Shown here in pieces: positions 15,224-23,155 of a DNA stretch of 28,349 bases. The DNA lies in contig JAJRBS010000003.1 in assembly GCA_028679325.1 (NCBI GenBank), positions 1-28,349 of the forward strand, read 5' to 3'. The position numbers and the translations under genes are program-made. The stretch's first letter is position 1, and the number at the start of each line of letters is the position of its first letter. This stretch comes from Methanoregulaceae archaeon (GTDB lineage Archaea; Halobacteriota; Methanomicrobia; Methanomicrobiales; Methanospirillaceae). A model generated the notes under the pieces. It searched no databases, was not told the origin of the DNA, and saw nothing but the letters and a program-made list of their open reading frames with translations.

Positions 15224-16012
15224 ATGATCCCGTCTCTCATTGTCCCGGTCATGGCCGTAGGTGTGACCTACTGCTATGCCTCAGTCCTTGACCTAAGGGA
15301 ACGACGGGTTCCGTTCCGGACCTGGTATCCGATGCTGGCAGTGGGCCTGCCTTTCACAGCTCTCTTCTACATTCTCCTTATCGCCGAAGGAGATCTCCGC
15401 GCTCCTCTTTTCTTCCTTATCCTGACTCTTCTCTTTTCCACCATTTTCTATCTCTTCGCACGATTCGGCCTCTTTGGCGGAGCCGACGCCTGGGCCCTTA
15501 TCTTCCTCGCTGTCCTGATACCCGCCTTCCCGGTCGTCCCCCTTGCCGGTGTGCCTTCTCTCGCCTATTTCCCTTTCGCTGTTCTGGTCAACGCGGTTCT
15601 GCTGAATCTGGTTACGCCTCTGGGAATATTCATCTTCAACCTCAAAGAAGGGAATGCGGCCCCCTTTCCCTACCGTTTCCTTGGTTTTCCCGTAGATGGA
15701 GACCGGATCGCAGAGAGTTACGGGTTTGTCATGGAAGACATCACCGAGGAAGAAGGAGGGATCCACCGCCGGTTCCTCGGTATTGGAGAGTCGCTCAAAG
15801 GGATGGCCGGGGGAGGATCGCGGGTATACACTTTGGCCATGCGACGGGAGCCATCAGCCTATACCCGGGAGAGGGATCTGTACAGGAAGGCCGGAAAGGT
15901 ATGGATATCCTACGGAGTACCATTCATCGTCCCGATCACGGCAGGATTTTTTTCCGCACTGCTGTTCGGGGATATTCTTTTTTACCTTCTCTCCCTACTG
16001 ATGGGAGGATAG
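15224..16012 (+). CDS. Archaeal prepilin peptidase (A24 family)
   Basis: A 262-residue polytopic membrane aspartyl protease. It processes class III signal peptides of archaeal pilins and archaellins. The catalytic aspartates are Asp23 in VLDLRERRVP, at the end of helix 1, and Asp88 in FGGAD, the GxGD-type site. Hydrophobic helices cover about 4-22, 36-54, 60-80, 90-115, 120-143 and 225-262, with a soluble insert at about 145-220. The ATG at 15224 is preferred over the in-frame TTG at 15215. Its position next to the pilus-like cluster suggests that it serves that system, although archaeal peptidases often process many pilins. It is followed after 1 nt by hisI. Confidence 0.88.
   Translation: MIPSLIVPVMAVGVTYCYASVLDLRERRVPFRTWYPMLAVGLPFTALFYILLIAEGDLRAPLFFLILTLLFSTIFYLFARFGLFGGADAWALIFLAVLIPAFPVVPLAGVPSLAYFPFAVLVNAVLLNLVTPLGIFIFNLKEGNAAPFPYRFLGFPVDGDRIAESYGFVMEDITEEEGGIHRRFLGIGESLKGMAGGGSRVYTLAMRREPSAYTRERDLYRKAGKVWISYGVPFIVPITAGFFSALLFGDILFYLLSLLMGG
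16003..16009 (+). promoter_or_regulatory. Shine-Dalgarno site for hisI
   Basis: GGGAGGA lies within the last codons of the prepilin peptidase gene, a few bases before the hisI ATG at 16014. The two genes are thus coupled on one mRNA. Confidence 0.6.
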
Positions 16013-16013
16013 A

Positions 16014-16379
16014 ATGATCGCTCTCCACTTCACCGATGGACTCATCCCCGTCATAGTCCAGGAAAATGATAGCAGACAGGTGCTCATGTTTGCTTATGCC
16101 AACGAGGAAGCGATCCGGCTTACAGAGGAGACCGGGTATGCCCATTTCTTCAGCAGGAGCAGGAAGAAGCTCTGGAAGAAGGGGGAGGAGAGTGGTCATG
16201 TCCAGAAGGTCCGGGAGATCCTCGTTGACTGCGATGAGGACTGCATCCTGTATATTGTTGACCAGGAAGGAGCTGCCTGCCACACAGGCTACAGGAGTTG
16301 CTTTTACCGCACTCTTGAGGGGGATATCATCGGGAAGAAGATATTTGATCCTTCCCATGTCTATGGAAAGAGCCGGTGA
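16014..16379 (+). CDS. hisI: Phosphoribosyl-AMP cyclohydrolase
   Basis: A 121-residue enzyme of histidine biosynthesis that opens the adenine ring of phosphoribosyl-AMP. Family signatures are all present: WKKGEESGH (54-62), the Mg-binding DCDED (72-76) and the Zn-binding CHTGYRSCFYR (89-99). It is a stand-alone HisI without the HisE domain, as is common in archaea. It begins 1 nt after the prepilin peptidase stop. That pairing has no metabolic logic and is probably only shared transcription. Confidence 0.96.
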   Translation: MIALHFTDGLIPVIVQENDSRQVLMFAYANEEAIRLTEETGYAHFFSRSRKKLWKKGEESGHVQKVREILVDCDEDCILYIVDQEGAACHTGYRSCFYRTLEGDIIGKKIFDPSHVYGKSR

Positions 16380-16515
16380 AGGTCGGGCTTTTCCTGACCA
16401 TGACAGAAATTATCATGTCCTGGAGGTCGGGAGACTGAGTTGAAAACAGAAAAGCACCAGGATTTTCGCGCTTCTCGTTCTCCAAGGTTGCCGGAACACT
16501 GGCATCTGTTAAGAC

Positions 16516-16555
16516 CTGGAGAGAGAACCTCCAGAAAAGTACGTGGAAGTTTTTT
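16516..16555 (+). terminator. Hairpin plus T tract downstream of hisI
   Basis: CTGGAG (16516-16521) pairs with CTCCAG (16529-16534) around a 7-nt loop, and six T residues follow at 16550-16555. The 15-nt gap between stem and T tract makes it a weak intrinsic terminator; the T tract may be the active part. Confidence 0.4.
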
Positions 16556-16572
16556 GTACTGGGTCTGTTCCA

Positions 16573-16580
16573 TTATATAC
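16573..16580 (+). promoter_or_regulatory. TATA box of the PIN/ATPase/KH gene
   Basis: TTATATAC at 16573-16580 would start transcription near 16603-16606, leaving a leader of about 70 nt before the TTG start at 16674. Confidence 0.5.
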
Positions 16581-16662
16581 TTACTGGACTGGATGGGGAT
16601 AATCAGAGGCAACAATAGAGAGGGATCTCATCTTTCCAGCAGATTGGTAATAAAATGGAAAT

Positions 16663-16669
16663 AGGTGAT
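16663..16669 (+). promoter_or_regulatory. Shine-Dalgarno site deciding a TTG start
   Basis: AGGTGAT matches the anti-Shine-Dalgarno and is 4 nt before TTG 16674. The in-frame GTG at 16665 lies inside this motif and so is unlikely to be the start. Confidence 0.65.
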
Positions 16670-16673
16670 AGTT

Positions 16674-18560
16674 TTGAAATTAGTCCCCGATACAAGCGTC
16701 GTTATAGACGGACGCATCACTCAGCTGATACATAACGGTGAATATAAAGGTGCTACAATAATCATACCCGAAGCCGTCATCGCAGAACTCGAGGCGCAGG
16801 CAAACCAGGGCCGTGAGATCGGCTTTGCCGGGCTGACGGAATTGCAGAACCTCTGTAAGATGAGGGATGACGGGATCATCTCGCTGACCTTTACCGGGCT
16901 CCGGCCGACGCTTGAACAAGTGAAGCTCGCAAGCGGCGGTGAGATCGATGCTCTCATCCGGAATGCTGCCATAGAACATGACGCGGACTTCATCACCAGC
17001 GATATCGTCCAGGCAGAGGTGGCTCGGGCAAAAGGGATTGCGGTCACCTACCTCAGGCCGGAGATAGAGGGTTTCGCTCCCCTGGGAATCGACCAGTTCT
17101 TTGATGAACACACCATAGCCGTGTATCTGAAAGAACGGGTCCCGCCCATGGCACGGAAAGGAACAGTCAAAGAGATGAAGCTGGTCAGGCTCCGCGAACA
17201 GCCGACCTCGGAATACGAGCTCCGGAACCTTTCTCAGGAGATTCTCGAGAGAGCCAAGAGGGATCCCGATGGGTTCATCGAGATCGAACGCAGGGGAGTG
17301 ACGGTTGTGCAGATCGGGTCCCTTCGGATCGCCATCGCACGCCGCCCCTTCTCAGACGGGATGGAGATTACCGCGGTCCGGCCGATCGCCGACGTGAAGC
17401 TGGAGAGCTTCAACAAGGCAGATATCATCAAGAACAGGATCACGGGCGAGAAGAGGGGGCTGCTCATCGCCGGACCTCCGGGAGGCGGAAAGACCACTCT
17501 TGCCCAGAGCATCGCCACCTACCTTGCGGACACCGGTAATATCGTCAAGACCATGGAGGCTCCGAGGGAACTCCAGGTTCCTGACCATATCACCCAGTAT
17601 GCAGCTCTCGAAGGGAGCATGGAGAACACCGCTGATGTGCTGATGCTGGTCAGGCCCGATTACGTGATCTTTGACGAACTCCGGAAGAACGAGGACTTCC
17701 GGGTTTTTGCCGACATGCGACTGGCAGGAATCGGGATGGTCGGTGTGGTGCATGCCATCGGGGCCCATGATGCCCTCCAGCGGTTCTCTGACAGGATCGA
17801 TTTCGGTGTCCTCCCGCAGATCGTCAACACCATCATCTTCGTTGACAAGGGTGAGATCACCAACCTCTACGATATCGGGTTTACCATCAAGGTCCCGGAA
17901 GGGATGTCGAGCGAGATCAACCTCCGGCCGGTCACCACCGTGGCCGACTACGAGACAGGAGAACTCCTCTTCGAGATATTCAAATACGATTCCGAGACCA
18001 TCGTCATGCCGGTTATGCGGCCGCTCCCGGTCCCTTTTGCCCCCTTGAAACCGCCGGTCATCCAGAAAGAGCCGGCAGAGACGTCGCCCTGGAAGATGCT
18101 TGAGAAGGACATCCAGCGCGAGATTGGCCGCTACACAGACGGGAATGTTGATGTGCAGATGCTGTCGGACACGAAGGCACTCGTCTATATCGAGGATAAG
18201 GACGTCCCTGCGGCCATCGGGAAGGGAGGGAAGAATATCGCCGGAATCGTGAACAAAGTCGGCATTGGTATCGACATCAGGCCGCGAAGCGAACTTGAGA
18301 AACAGCCTTCCACGCCGGCCCCCGAAGAAGAACTCCAGCTTGGCGGCGGTGTCAAGATCCGGATGGACAAGAAGCAGCTGGCCATCATCTGCCCTGACCA
18401 GGCAGGGAAGATCGTCGATGTCTTCGCCGGGAAGGAATACCTCTTCACAGCGACGGTCAATGATTCCGGGGAGATCCATCTCGCCAAGAACAGCAGCATC
18501 GCCCAGGAAATGATCAAACGGTACAACGAGGGTGACGCCATCCGGCTGCGGCCGGTATGA
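16674..18560 (+). CDS. PIN-domain / ATPase / KH-domain protein (archaeal PINc-ATPase)
   Basis: A 628-residue multidomain protein conserved in archaea. An N-terminal PIN nuclease-like domain (about 1-130) shows the acidic set in VPDTSVVIDG, a PEAVIAELE motif and the ITSDIVQAEVA segment. A VirB11/TadA-like ATPase follows with Walker A GPPGGGKT (267-274) and an acidic Walker B in PDYVIFDELRK. A KH motif IGKGGKN (515-521) and a small C-terminal TRAM-like beta domain complete it. PIN plus KH points to RNA processing or decay powered by ATP; the exact substrate is not known to me. The TTG start is chosen for its Shine-Dalgarno site. All PIN acidic residues appear intact. leuS follows after about 40 nt. 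Confidence 0.88.
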   Translation: MKLVPDTSVVIDGRITQLIHNGEYKGATIIIPEAVIAELEAQANQGREIGFAGLTELQNLCKMRDDGIISLTFTGLRPTLEQVKLASGGEIDALIRNAAIEHDADFITSDIVQAEVARAKGIAVTYLRPEIEGFAPLGIDQFFDEHTIAVYLKERVPPMARKGTVKEMKLVRLREQPTSEYELRNLSQEILERAKRDPDGFIEIERRGVTVVQIGSLRIAIARRPFSDGMEITAVRPIADVKLESFNKADIIKNRITGEKRGLLIAGPPGGGKTTLAQSIATYLADTGNIVKTMEAPRELQVPDHITQYAALEGSMENTADVLMLVRPDYVIFDELRKNEDFRVFADMRLAGIGMVGVVHAIGAHDALQRFSDRIDFGVLPQIVNTIIFVDKGEITNLYDIGFTIKVPEGMSSEINLRPVTTVADYETGELLFEIFKYDSETIVMPVMRPLPVPFAPLKPPVIQKEPAETSPWKMLEKDIQREIGRYTDGNVDVQMLSDTKALVYIEDKDVPAAIGKGGKNIAGIVNKVGIGIDIRPRSELEKQPSTPAPEEELQLGGGVKIRMDKKQLAIICPDQAGKIVDVFAGKEYLFTATVNDSGEIHLAKNSSIAQEMIKRYNEGDAIRLRPV

Positions 18561-18590
18561 CGACCACCCCCTTCCCTCACATGGTTTTTT

Positions 18591-18596
18591 GAGGTG
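18591..18596 (+). promoter_or_regulatory. Shine-Dalgarno site deciding the leuS GTG start
   Basis: GAGGTG precedes GTG 18603 by six bases. The earlier in-frame GTG at 18594 overlaps the motif, so it is probably part of the binding site and not the start. Confidence 0.6.
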
Positions 18597-18602
18597 TCTT
18601 TC

Positions 18603-21383
18603 GTGAGTCCTCCGAACAGTCCCCTGTCTGATCAGGACATCCTCCTGCTCTGGGATCATGCTTTTGAAGCCGACCCTGACGAACGCGATAAAAGGTACCT
18701 GACAGTGGCCTATCCCTACCCCAGCGGTGCGATGCATGTCGGACACGGAAGGACATACATTGCACCGGACGTCATCGCCCGGTTTCTCCGGATGAGGGGA
18801 AAGAATGTCCTGTACCCGATGGCCTTTCATGTCACCGGCGCTCCCGTGATCGGAATTTCAAAGAGGATTGCACGGGGAGATACGAAGGCCATTGCCCTCT
18901 ACCGCGACCTGTACAGGGTCCCCCCGGATGTCCTGGCCCGTTTTACCGACCCTTTGGCCATCGTCCGGCATTTCTCGGATGAATACCAGAGGGTGATGAG
19001 GGGGTGCGGCATCTCCATAGACTGGAGGCGGCGGTTCACCACCGTTGACCCCCCCTACAGCAAATTCATCGAATGGCAGTGGAAACACCTCCGGGAGGCC
19101 GGTCACGTGACCAAGGGAGCACACCCGGTCCGGTACTGTCCGCAGTGTGAAAACCCGGTGGGCGATCATGACCTGCTCGAAGGGGAGAAGGCCGAGATCC
19201 TCCGGTTCACCCTGGTTCTGTTCCGGTGGCAGGATGCTTTTATTCCCACCGCCACCCTCCGGCCCGAGACCGTCTTCGGCGTGACCAACCTCTGGGTCAA
19301 TCCCGGTGTGACCTACGTCAGGGCTCTTGTTGACGGCGTTCCCTGGATCGTCAGTCAGGAGGCTGCCCGGAAACTGGCCCTTCAGGACCACGTGGTGGAG
19401 ATCGAGGCAGAAGTCCCGGGAACAACCCTCGTCGACGAGGTTGTCTCCCATCCTCTCTGCGGGGAGGTCCCTGTCCTGCCGGCCCGGTTTGTCGACCCTG
19501 ACATGGCTTCAGGCATCGTGATGAGTGTCCCGGCCCACGCTCCCTTCGACTTCAGGGCGCTACGGGATCTCCAGGAAGAGGGACGCTACACCGGGATATC
19601 CCCGGTCAGTCTCATCACTGTACCGGGATACGGGGCCTTCCCGGCACAAGAGGCCGTCGAGAAAGCGGGAATCACCAGCCAGGATGACCCACGGATGGAG
19701 GAGGCTACACTGGAGGTCTACAGTGCCGAGTTTGCCAAGGGGCGTCTCCTCGAAAAGTTCGGCGGTGCACCGGTGCGGGAAGCCCGGGACAGCGTCGCCG
19801 CCCTCATGACCGAACGATTCGGTTCAGTACCCATGTACGAATTCGATACCCGTATCATCGTCTGCAGGTGCGGGGGTCCGGTGTTTGTCAAGATTCTCCA
19901 TGACCAGTGGTTCCTCACCTACAGTGACCCGGCATGGAAGGCGCAGGTGACCAGTCACCTGGGGGAGATGGACCTGGTCCCCCCCGAAGTCCGCACCGAG
20001 TTCGAGCGCACCGTTGGCTGGCTGAAAGACTGGGCCTGCACGAGACGGGTGGGTCTCGGCACCCGCCTCCCCTGGGACCCTGACTGGCTCATCGAGCCCC
20101 TCTCGGACTCGACCATCTACATGGCCTACTATACCCTCGCTCACCATTTGAGGGAATTTCCGGCCGAACTGCTCGTACCGGATGTTTTTGAATACCTCTT
20201 CCTGGGAAAGGATTCACCGGATCTCCCAAAACGTGCAAAACTGGAGGAGATGAGGCGGGAGTTCCTGTATTGGTACCCCTATGATTTCCGGTTCTCGGCC
20301 AAGGATCTCATCTCCAACCATCTCACCTTCCAGCTCTTCCACCATGTGGCCATCTTCCCCCGTGACTGTCTCCCGAAAGGGATGGTGGTGTTCGGCATGG
20401 GCCTCCTGAACGGGGCCAAGATGTCCTCGTCGAAGGGAAACGTCTTCCTGCTCGAGGACGCGGTCAGGGAATTCGGAGCCGACACGGTGCGGATGTTCCT
20501 GGTCGGGAGCGCGGAGCCCTGGCAGGACTTTGACTGGAGGAATGACCTTGTGGCTTCAACCCGGAGGCAGATCGAGCGGTTTTCCTCTCTGGTCAGGGAG
20601 TCCCTCCGTGCCGGTGACGAACCGGGCGCCATGGACAGGTGGTTGGAAAGCAGGTTCCAGGGGCATATCGACCGTGCAACCCTGGCTTTGGAGCGGTTCC
20701 AGACGCGTCAGGCGGTGCAGGAGGCATTCTCCTCGATCGAGGCAGACCTGAAATGGTACCGCCGGAGACTACCTCCCGGATCGACGGGAGGCACCAGCCT
20801 CCGGGATCTCTGTTCAGCGTGGGTTTTGCTTCTTGCACCTTTCATACCTTTTACCGCCGAACGGCTCTGGAGGGAACTCGGCGGAGAAGGGCTGGTCTCC
20901 TTCGCAGCCTGGCCCGATCCCGCGGAAGAAAGGGTGGATGCCGCCCTCGAAATCTCCGAGGAGCTCCTTTCCAGGACGGTGGAGGACATCGAGTCGATCC
21001 TGAAGATCATCAAGCTCGCACCCACCCGGATCACACTCTTCACGGCTCCCGGCTGGAAGAGGGCGATCTTTTCCGCCGTTGCCTCGGCAGAGAACAAGAA
21101 CACCGTGATGAAGGAGATCATGAGAGAGGAAGAGATGCGAAAACGGGGAAAAGAGGCCACCGATGCCGTCCGCCAGTGTACGACTCTCATCCACCGCCTC
21201 CCCCCGGCGGTCGCATCAAGCCTTCTGCAGGAGATGCCCGACGAGACGGCTCTGTTCAGAGAAGCATCAGGATTTCTCTCGCGGGAGTTCGGTGTGCCTG
21301 TTGCTGTGGAAGACGCTGAATCAGGCACGCATCCACGGGCTTCCTCGGCTCTTCCCTTCAAACCCGCCATCGTTATCGAGTGA
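18603..21383 (+). CDS. leuS: Leucyl-tRNA synthetase, archaeal type
   Basis: A 926-residue class I aminoacyl-tRNA synthetase that charges tRNA-Leu. The HIGH motif is HVGH (45-48) within YPYPSGAMHVGHGRTY. The CP1 editing domain begins near TLRPETVFGVTNLWVN (about 215). The KMSKS motif is KMSSSKG (606-612). The C-terminal anticodon-binding helices and an archaeal/eukaryal-type extension follow. The layout, with CP1 inserted early and no bacterial Leu-specific domain, is archaeal. Length is slightly below the usual ~940-970. The gene lies about 40 nt after the PIN-ATPase gene and may be cotranscribed. It ends 4 nt from the convergent DUF5611-like gene. Confidence 0.97.
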   Translation: MSPPNSPLSDQDILLLWDHAFEADPDERDKRYLTVAYPYPSGAMHVGHGRTYIAPDVIARFLRMRGKNVLYPMAFHVTGAPVIGISKRIARGDTKAIALYRDLYRVPPDVLARFTDPLAIVRHFSDEYQRVMRGCGISIDWRRRFTTVDPPYSKFIEWQWKHLREAGHVTKGAHPVRYCPQCENPVGDHDLLEGEKAEILRFTLVLFRWQDAFIPTATLRPETVFGVTNLWVNPGVTYVRALVDGVPWIVSQEAARKLALQDHVVEIEAEVPGTTLVDEVVSHPLCGEVPVLPARFVDPDMASGIVMSVPAHAPFDFRALRDLQEEGRYTGISPVSLITVPGYGAFPAQEAVEKAGITSQDDPRMEEATLEVYSAEFAKGRLLEKFGGAPVREARDSVAALMTERFGSVPMYEFDTRIIVCRCGGPVFVKILHDQWFLTYSDPAWKAQVTSHLGEMDLVPPEVRTEFERTVGWLKDWACTRRVGLGTRLPWDPDWLIEPLSDSTIYMAYYTLAHHLREFPAELLVPDVFEYLFLGKDSPDLPKRAKLEEMRREFLYWYPYDFRFSAKDLISNHLTFQLFHHVAIFPRDCLPKGMVVFGMGLLNGAKMSSSKGNVFLLEDAVREFGADTVRMFLVGSAEPWQDFDWRNDLVASTRRQIERFSSLVRESLRAGDEPGAMDRWLESRFQGHIDRATLALERFQTRQAVQEAFSSIEADLKWYRRRLPPGSTGGTSLRDLCSAWVLLLAPFIPFTAERLWRELGGEGLVSFAAWPDPAEERVDAALEISEELLSRTVEDIESILKIIKLAPTRITLFTAPGWKRAIFSAVASAENKNTVMKEIMREEEMRKRGKEATDAVRQCTTLIHRLPPAVASSLLQEMPDETALFREASGFLSREFGVPVAVEDAESGTHPRASSALPFKPAIVIE

Positions 21384-21387
21384 GTGC

Positions 21388-21705
21388 TTACTCCTCGGTG
21401 ACGCTCTTGGCCCTCTTGAGCCTCTCTTTTGAGGAGAATCCGGTGACTGTCTCAAGGAATTTCCGAAACCTCCGGTTGGTCTCCATGATGACCTCATCGG
21501 AAGCCTCCTTGTCGGATTCGGTGTACACGATCAGCGTCTTCCCACCGCTCCCGGCGGTTACATCCAGAACCTGCAGGGCTCCGTACCTGATACGGAAGTG
21601 ATCGCCTGATCTCTCCGGCTCAATCCCAAAGTATTCTTTCAGGGCCGTGGCCATCCTGGCATTCAGATCTTTGGTAAATCCACGCTTTACCGGATATTCC
21701 TGCAT
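21388..21705 (-). CDS. DUF5611-like conserved archaeal protein
   Basis: A 105-residue soluble protein beginning MQEYPVKRGFTKDLNARM, with an alternating strand/helix pattern (FRIRYGALQVLDVTAG, TLIVYTESD) and a basic C-terminal helix ending FSSKERLKRAKSVTEE. I recall similar small euryarchaeal proteins filed as DUF5611; the function is unknown. The single ATG at 21705 is used, with a TATA-like GTTATAG about 30 nt upstream, suggesting a very short leader. The gene is convergent with leuS and divergent from the PAC2 gene. Confidence 0.65.
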   Translation of the reverse strand: MQEYPVKRGFTKDLNARMATALKEYFGIEPERSGDHFRIRYGALQVLDVTAGSGGKTLIVYTESDKEASDEVIMETNRRFRKFLETVTGFSSKERLKRAKSVTEE

Positions 21706-21894
21706 AAAATAATCTCTGTACTGTATGATACGCTATAACTTTATTTTACCCTCAGATCATGGCCAGGTCTGCAATCATCCGGAAAAAGGTGTAAGAACCA
21801 AAAAGTGGAACCAGACAACGAATCTGCTTTTGTTGGTTAAAAGGTGGCTGGAAGTAAAAATGAACGCTTTTTCCCCATCCCTGTAATTATCCGG

Positions 21895-21901
21895 CATATA
21901 C
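21895..21901 (+). promoter_or_regulatory. TATA-like box for the PAC2-DUF473 pair
   Basis: CATATAC lies about 28 nt before the PAC2 ATG at 21926, implying a leaderless or very short leader. The rest of the 220-nt divergent region 21706-21925 shows no gene. Confidence 0.45.
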
Positions 21902-21925
21902 TTTTTTACATACAAGGGATATGTT

Positions 21926-22660
21926 ATGCTAATGTCGCCGGATCCCAGCACAGATATCAAGATCTTTTCCCGTCCTCTCAGCCAGGAAGGCTCCTCGGTG
22001 CTGATGGGTTTTCCCGGGAGTGGCCTTGTCGGGAGTATTGCCCTGCAATACCTGGTGGACCAGCTCGGGTTTACCCAGATAGGGAACATGAACAGCAAGT
22101 ACTTCCCACCCCTGGCCATGATGAACAAGGGTGTGATCAATGTACCGGTCAGGCTGTACGAGAAAGAGAACATCGCCGTCATCGTGGCTGATATCCCGGT
22201 TCACCCTATGATCTGTTACGAGGTGGCCAACGGCATAATGGACTGGCTGATGCCCTTCCGGGTCAGGGAAGTGGTGACCATCGCCGGGATCATCACCAAT
22301 GAACCGGAAAAGAGGGTCTTTGGCGTCGCAACGACAGAAGAGGCGCTCCCGCGCATCCAGGACAGCACCATCATCCTCCCCATCGGGAGCATATCGGGTA
22401 TCGCGAGTAGCATACTGACCGAATGCAAGATACGGGGAGTCCCGGGTTACGGGCTCTTGGGGGAGACCATCAATGCGCCGGATCCCCGGGCCTCGGCAGC
22501 AAGTATCGCGGTGATCAACAAGATGTTCGACTTAAACCTGGACGTACAGCCCCTGCTCGAACAGGCCGAGGAGATCGAGTCGACCATGCAGAAACTGTCA
22601 GAGCAGGTGCAGACTGCCGAGACCATGCCGAAGAAAGAGCAACTGCCCATGTACGGGTGA
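21926..22660 (+). CDS. PAC2-family proteasome assembly chaperone-like protein
   Basis: A 244-residue protein with the PAC2 hallmark GFPGSGLVGSIA (28-39), a central VREVVTIAGIITNEPEKRVFGVATTEE segment and ILPIGSISGIAS. A C-terminal helical tail (about 205-235) is predicted to be a coiled coil. Archaeal PAC2 proteins are related to eukaryotic proteasome assembly chaperones and can bind the 20S core through C-terminal residues. This one ends QLPMYG, with a penultimate tyrosine that is compatible with an HbYX-like tail but not a strict match. An ATG at 21932 is an alternative start. It is cotranscribed with the DUF473-like gene 4 nt downstream. Confidence 0.88.
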   Translation: MLMSPDPSTDIKIFSRPLSQEGSSVLMGFPGSGLVGSIALQYLVDQLGFTQIGNMNSKYFPPLAMMNKGVINVPVRLYEKENIAVIVADIPVHPMICYEVANGIMDWLMPFRVREVVTIAGIITNEPEKRVFGVATTEEALPRIQDSTIILPIGSISGIASSILTECKIRGVPGYGLLGETINAPDPRASAASIAVINKMFDLNLDVQPLLEQAEEIESTMQKLSEQVQTAETMPKKEQLPMYG

Positions 22661-22662
22661 TC
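22656..22662 (+). promoter_or_regulatory. Shine-Dalgarno site for the DUF473-like gene
   Basis: GGTGATC spans the PAC2 stop codon and ends 2 nt before ATG 22665, matching the archaeal anti-Shine-Dalgarno. The site couples the two genes. Confidence 0.6.
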
Positions 22663-22664
22663 TC

Positions 22665-23057
22665 ATGAACTGCCACGCACTCACAGGAATTTCGCAGGAA
22701 GTTATCCATGAACTCCAGAAAGGAAAACCACGGACGCTCGAACTGCAGAGTACCCATAACGTCGTCACCCTGGCCGGGCTCGAACCAGGGTCAGCGGTCT
22801 TCATGACGTCGGTCGACCTCGAAGACATCTCCCCGGGGGACACCGGCATAATCGTCGAACTGATATCGGTGAACATCACCATGAAAAGGATGGTTGAGTT
22901 CACCCAGGGCCTCCATTACGAGGAGAGAGAGAGGATGTCGGCACGAATCAAGGTCAAGTGCATCGGCTCATCCACGGTGAAGACTGTCAGCCATGAGAGC
23001 ATGATACGGCCAATTTCTGTGGACGTGGTTAAGTCGGCATGTTACCATGCCCTCTGA
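22665..23057 (+). CDS. DUF473-like methanogen protein
   Basis: A 130-residue soluble protein beginning MNCHALTGISQEVIHEL. It is rich in beta strands (TLELQSTHNVVTLAG, GDTGIIVELISVNIT) and ends VVKSACYHAL. It matches my memory of DUF473, a small family found mostly in methanogens whose function is unknown. It lies 4 nt after PAC2 with a strong ribosome-binding site. A strong hairpin follows the stop. A link to proteasome assembly is suggested only by gene order. Confidence 0.7.
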   Translation: MNCHALTGISQEVIHELQKGKPRTLELQSTHNVVTLAGLEPGSAVFMTSVDLEDISPGDTGIIVELISVNITMKRMVEFTQGLHYEERERMSARIKVKCIGSSTVKTVSHESMIRPISVDVVKSACYHAL

Positions 23058-23066
23058 AACCATAGA

Positions 23067-23112
23067 TCCTTCTTTATTTTTCTCAAAATAAAGAAGAAAA
23101 AAACCTTTTTCC
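23067..23112 (+). terminator. Perfect 12-bp hairpin downstream of the DUF473-like gene
   Basis: CTTCTTTATTTT (23069-23080) and AAAATAAAGAAG (23085-23096) form a perfect 12-bp stem with a TCTC loop. The 5' arm is T-rich, and a T5 run follows at 23106-23110. It would separate the PAC2-DUF473 transcript from the tRNA gene. Confidence 0.6.
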
Positions 23113-23117
23113 GAGGA

Positions 23118-23127
23118 TTAATATTTT
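23118..23127 (+). promoter_or_regulatory. TATA-like box of the tRNA-Arg gene
   Basis: TTAATATTTT lies about 34 nt before the mature 5' end of the tRNA, leaving a short 5' leader for RNase P. Confidence 0.5.
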
Positions 23128-23155
23128 CAGGACGCACACTCTAAAGGAAGCGAGT

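Larger units (their letters stand above)
16380..16664. other. Intergenic region hisI to PIN-ATPase gene
   Basis: This 285-nt stretch contains a terminator-like hairpin (16516-16534) with a T6 tract (16550-16555), a TATA box (16573-16580) and the probable leader of the next gene. A 74-codon frame starting with TTG at 16440 crosses these signals and has no ribosome-binding site or family-like sequence, so I do not call it. I see no convincing RNA gene. Confidence 0.5.

Noticed and set aside
10144..16012. Ras/MglA-like GTPase partner for the Roadblock proteins
   Set aside because: The only P-loop proteins in the cluster are the secretion ATPase and the MinD-like ATPase; no GTPase NKxD motif was found.
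5775..16406. 13-mer CTGACCATGACAG present in two intergenic regions (5775-5787 and 16394-16406)
   Set aside because: A single shared 13-mer is expected several times by chance among all pairs in a 28-kb sequence, and flanks do not align.
16440..16664. 74-codon frame between hisI and the PIN-ATPase gene
   Set aside because: It has a TTG start without a ribosome-binding site, spans the predicted terminator and TATA box, and its product has no domain-like pattern.
17352..18830. 492-codon open frame on the minus strand
   Set aside because: It lies opposite the PIN-ATPase and leuS genes, has low-complexity Asp/Gly/Arg-rich composition and no family pattern; long antisense frames are expected in GC-rich DNA.
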